24,475 nt of DNA, taken from assembly GCA_021806865.1 (NCBI GenBank), contig JAKAPU010000023.1, positions 1-24,475 on the forward strand, in the 5' to 3' direction. Below the pieces are notes generated by a model, which made no database searches, was not told the DNA's origin, and saw only the letters and a program-made list of their open reading frames with translations. The stretch is from an archaeon (GTDB taxonomy: Archaea > Thermoproteota > Nitrososphaeria > Nitrososphaerales > CADDZS01). The translations under genes and the position numbers were made by a program. The first letter of the stretch is position 1; each line of letters starts with the position of its first letter. Of the stretch, positions 23,066 through 24,475 are shown piece by piece.

Positions 23066-23497
23066 TTAAGAGCCTGCAGTATAACGATTCATCGGAATCG
23101 TATGTGCGGGAAACTTGTTGAGTATTTCCTTGTCTTCAGTGATGACCCTTGTTCGCATTCTTTGTGCCAGAGCAACGTAGCATGTGTCATAAACAGTCAG
23201 GTCTTGCCTGAGGCTCACTACCGAGGATTGCTCCAACAGCTTTCCTCTCGGTCTCCATATGACAAATTGGTACTTGCTTAGCGACTTGGCTGCTAAGGCA
23301 AGATCTCTTTCATTGTACAGACCACTGAAGCGCAATGCGTTCATCACCTCATAGAACAGCAAAGTTGGGGCCGCCAAATTGACTCGCCCAGTTGCAAAAT
23401 CGTCTCTCAGTCTGATCGCCAACTCGGAATCCGACTCTACCAGAAACCATTTCGTTACGACAGATGAGTCTACTACGTACTCTTCCTTTTTCGCCAT
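23066..23497 (-). CDS. vapC: VapC-type PIN-domain toxin
   Basis: 143 residues with the PIN-domain acidic set: Asp10 in VVDSSVVTKWF, Glu50 in YEVMNAL, Asp104 in VYDTCYVALA and Asp122 in ITEDKEIL. PIN toxins of this kind are Mg2+-dependent RNases that cleave specific RNAs, often tRNA, and are neutralised by the partner antitoxin. The start overlaps the end of the antitoxin gene by 25 bases, so the two are translationally coupled. All catalytic residues appear intact. The RNA target cannot be predicted. Confidence 0.9.
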   Translation of the reverse strand: MAKKEEYVVDSSVVTKWFLVESDSELAIRLRDDFATGRVNLAAPTLLFYEVMNALRFSGLYNERDLALAAKSLSKYQFVIWRPRGKLLEQSSVVSLRQDLTVYDTCYVALAQRMRTRVITEDKEILNKFPAHTIPMNRYTAGS

Positions 23498-23724
23498 TGT
23501 TTGATCACTGTAAGTGCATTCCAGCCTTTAGGTGCCTGTCGCTTTACGCGTTCATTCAAAATTACTGCCTCTGCCATGTCTGCCTTACCTTCCTCTTCGA
23601 CTCTCTGGCTAATCATTTCTCTGATTTCTTCGCTCCAGTTTGTCTCAATCTGGTCCATTTTCTCCTTGAGTGAAGCGGGTAGCGTTATAGTTGTTCTAAC
23701 CAATAGTTCTTTGCGTTTCCGCAT
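23473..23724 (-). CDS. vapB: VapB-type ribbon-helix-helix antitoxin
   Basis: 83 residues. The N-terminal 45 residues fit a ribbon-helix-helix domain: strand VRTTITLP, helix ASLKEKMDQIETN, then SEEIREMISQRVEEE. The C-terminal part (KRQAPKGWNALTVIKQW) would be the toxin-binding tail. It binds DNA as a dimer and usually represses its own operon. A 15-base palindrome touches the start codon and a TTAAATA box lies about 30 bases upstream, so the gene is probably leaderless and autoregulated. It directly precedes and overlaps vapC. Confidence 0.85.
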   Translation of the reverse strand: MRKRKELLVRTTITLPASLKEKMDQIETNWSEEIREMISQRVEEEGKADMAEAVILNERVKRQAPKGWNALTVIKQWRKRKST

Positions 23725-23760
23725 ACTGATAATATCAGTAATACTATGATGTATTTAAGA
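23725..23760 (-). promoter_or_regulatory. vapBC promoter and operator palindromes
   Basis: ACTGATAATATCAGT (23725-23739) is a perfect 15-base palindrome abutting the vapB start, and AGTAATACT (23737-23745) is a second, overlapping one. On the reverse strand TCTTAAATAC (23751-23760) provides the TATA box. This is the arrangement expected for VapB dimers blocking the start site. Confidence 0.55.
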
Positions 23761-24096
23761 ACTTGGGACTCTACATTCATCGATCCGTATCGTGCCACTA
23801 TGCACCATTATCGTACGCAGCCGAGCATTGGACCGTTTGGCAGTGTCGATTTCTGTATCCTGAATCCACGTTAGAAATGGTGTGAATTTCAGGGTGAGAT
23901 GCGATGGTATTGGTTGAAAGATACTTATTTCGCGCAGTCAGTACATAACGGAGCCCACTCGGGATTAATCACTTAACAGGCTCATTACCAATATTCTCTT
24001 CGAAGCAATGATTGTTTCATAATCATCTTCTATACATATCTGTACTAGCGTTCTCTCATTTGTTTTATGAGATAGAAGCCCGCATCTTAAGATAGT

Positions 24097-24475
24097 TTGA
24101 CCGGAGTCATAGTCCCTCTCTATTCAAGCCCTGGAGTTACCTGGGTAAGAGTGGCAAAAGCAAAGCTCGCAAATCCGAGCGTTCCTTTTATCGCAATCGT
24201 CAATCCTAGCAACGGACCGGGTTCCGCATTTGATGCAAGACACGCAAAGGGAATCAGTCAACTTCAGTCTGCAGGAATCATGGTACTAGGCTACGTTTAC
24301 ACGAACTATGGAAAGAGATTGCCGAGCAGAGCCCTGAGTGAAATCAATTCGTACGTGAGTTGGTACCGTGTAGACGGAATCCTCTTCGATGAGATGAGCA
24401 ACGTTTCGGGATACGAAACATACTACTCGGTTCTTAGCGGAAACGCCAAGTCGCTGGGCTGCAAGTTCATCGTAG
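24097..24475 (+). CDS. Spherulation-specific family 4 protein (partial)
   Basis: The frame is open from an in-frame TAA at 24088 to the window end, so the 3' part is missing. It reads TGVIVPLYSSPGVTW, then PFIAIVNPSNGPGS, GIMVLGYVYTNYG and VDGILFDEMSN, the hallmark segments of the spherulation-specific family 4 (spherulin 4-like) TIM-barrel-like domain. The FDE motif resembles the acidic centre of glycoside-hydrolase-like proteins; the enzyme activity is not established. The only early start codon is TTG 24097, with a TATA-like TTTTATGAG 27-34 bases upstream, suggesting a leaderless gene with no signal peptide; a 5' truncation is also possible. The gene-free 23761-24060 before it holds nothing I can identify. 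Confidence 0.75.
   Translation, partial: MTGVIVPLYSSPGVTWVRVAKAKLANPSVPFIAIVNPSNGPGSAFDARHAKGISQLQSAGIMVLGYVYTNYGKRLPSRALSEINSYVSWYRVDGILFDEMSNVSGYETYYSVLSGNAKSLGCKFIV

Noticed and set aside
22781..23281. Forward frame reading RSGPGGIRSRYR
   Set aside because: This peptide is the familiar false translation across the antisense of a tRNA end; it supports the tRNA-like fragment rather than a protein.

Overview
The window looks archaeal, most probably from the Nitrososphaeria (Thaumarchaeota) or a close relative. The grounds are a sliding clamp of the archaeal PCNA type, an XPB-like helicase with its Bax1 partner, a spherulation-specific family 4 domain and a secreted-type domain of the sort I associate with thaumarchaeal genomes. 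Starts are preceded either by GGTGA/GGAGG ribosome binding sites or by TATA-like boxes about 25-30 bases upstream, as in leaderless archaeal genes. No tRNA, rRNA or CRISPR array was found; this comes from reading, not a search.

Layout. (1) Bases 12-6789: a mostly forward run of accessory genes with short gaps or overlaps. They are a radical SAM enzyme, several small unrecognised proteins (three with Cys/His zinc sites), one apparently frameshifted gene and a 733-residue GHKL/Hsp90-type ATPase. (2) Bases 6790-7354: no firm gene, but a run of seven consecutive hairpins (6843-7013) that looks like structured RNA. (3) Bases 7355-7750: a winged-helix plus zinc-ribbon protein. (4) Bases 8060-9783: a compact ubiquitin-like module with a one-domain multiubiquitin-type protein, an E1/ThiF enzyme interrupted by an in-frame TGA, and a DUF6527-type metal-binding protein. 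(5) Bases 9784-10380: non-coding, ATCGAT-rich, ending in a repeat that recurs at 20272-20302. (6) Bases 10381-12425: a small hypothetical, a reverse-strand zinc-site protein and an MFS transporter. (7) Bases 12962-19931: a chromosomal genome-maintenance block. Bax1 nuclease and XPB helicase lie on the reverse strand, then a small membrane protein, PCNA and a MutS-family ATPase on the forward strand. (8) Bases 19932-24475: accessory again, with the second repeat copy, a 5'-truncated secreted-type protein, a tyrosine integrase with a tRNA-3'-end-like sequence beside it, a VapBC toxin-antitoxin pair and the start of a spherulin-4-like gene cut by the window end.

How it fits together. The two copies of the 31-base repeat bracket the core repair and replication block and separate it from accessory DNA on both sides. 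PCNA and the MutS-like protein are very likely co-transcribed, and the MutS-like protein carries a candidate PCNA-binding motif. XPB and Bax1 form the known archaeal helicase-nuclease pair. The most promising undescribed material is the GHKL ATPase/radical SAM/zinc-finger cluster, the hairpin array behind it, and the archaeal ubiquitin-like module with its split E1.
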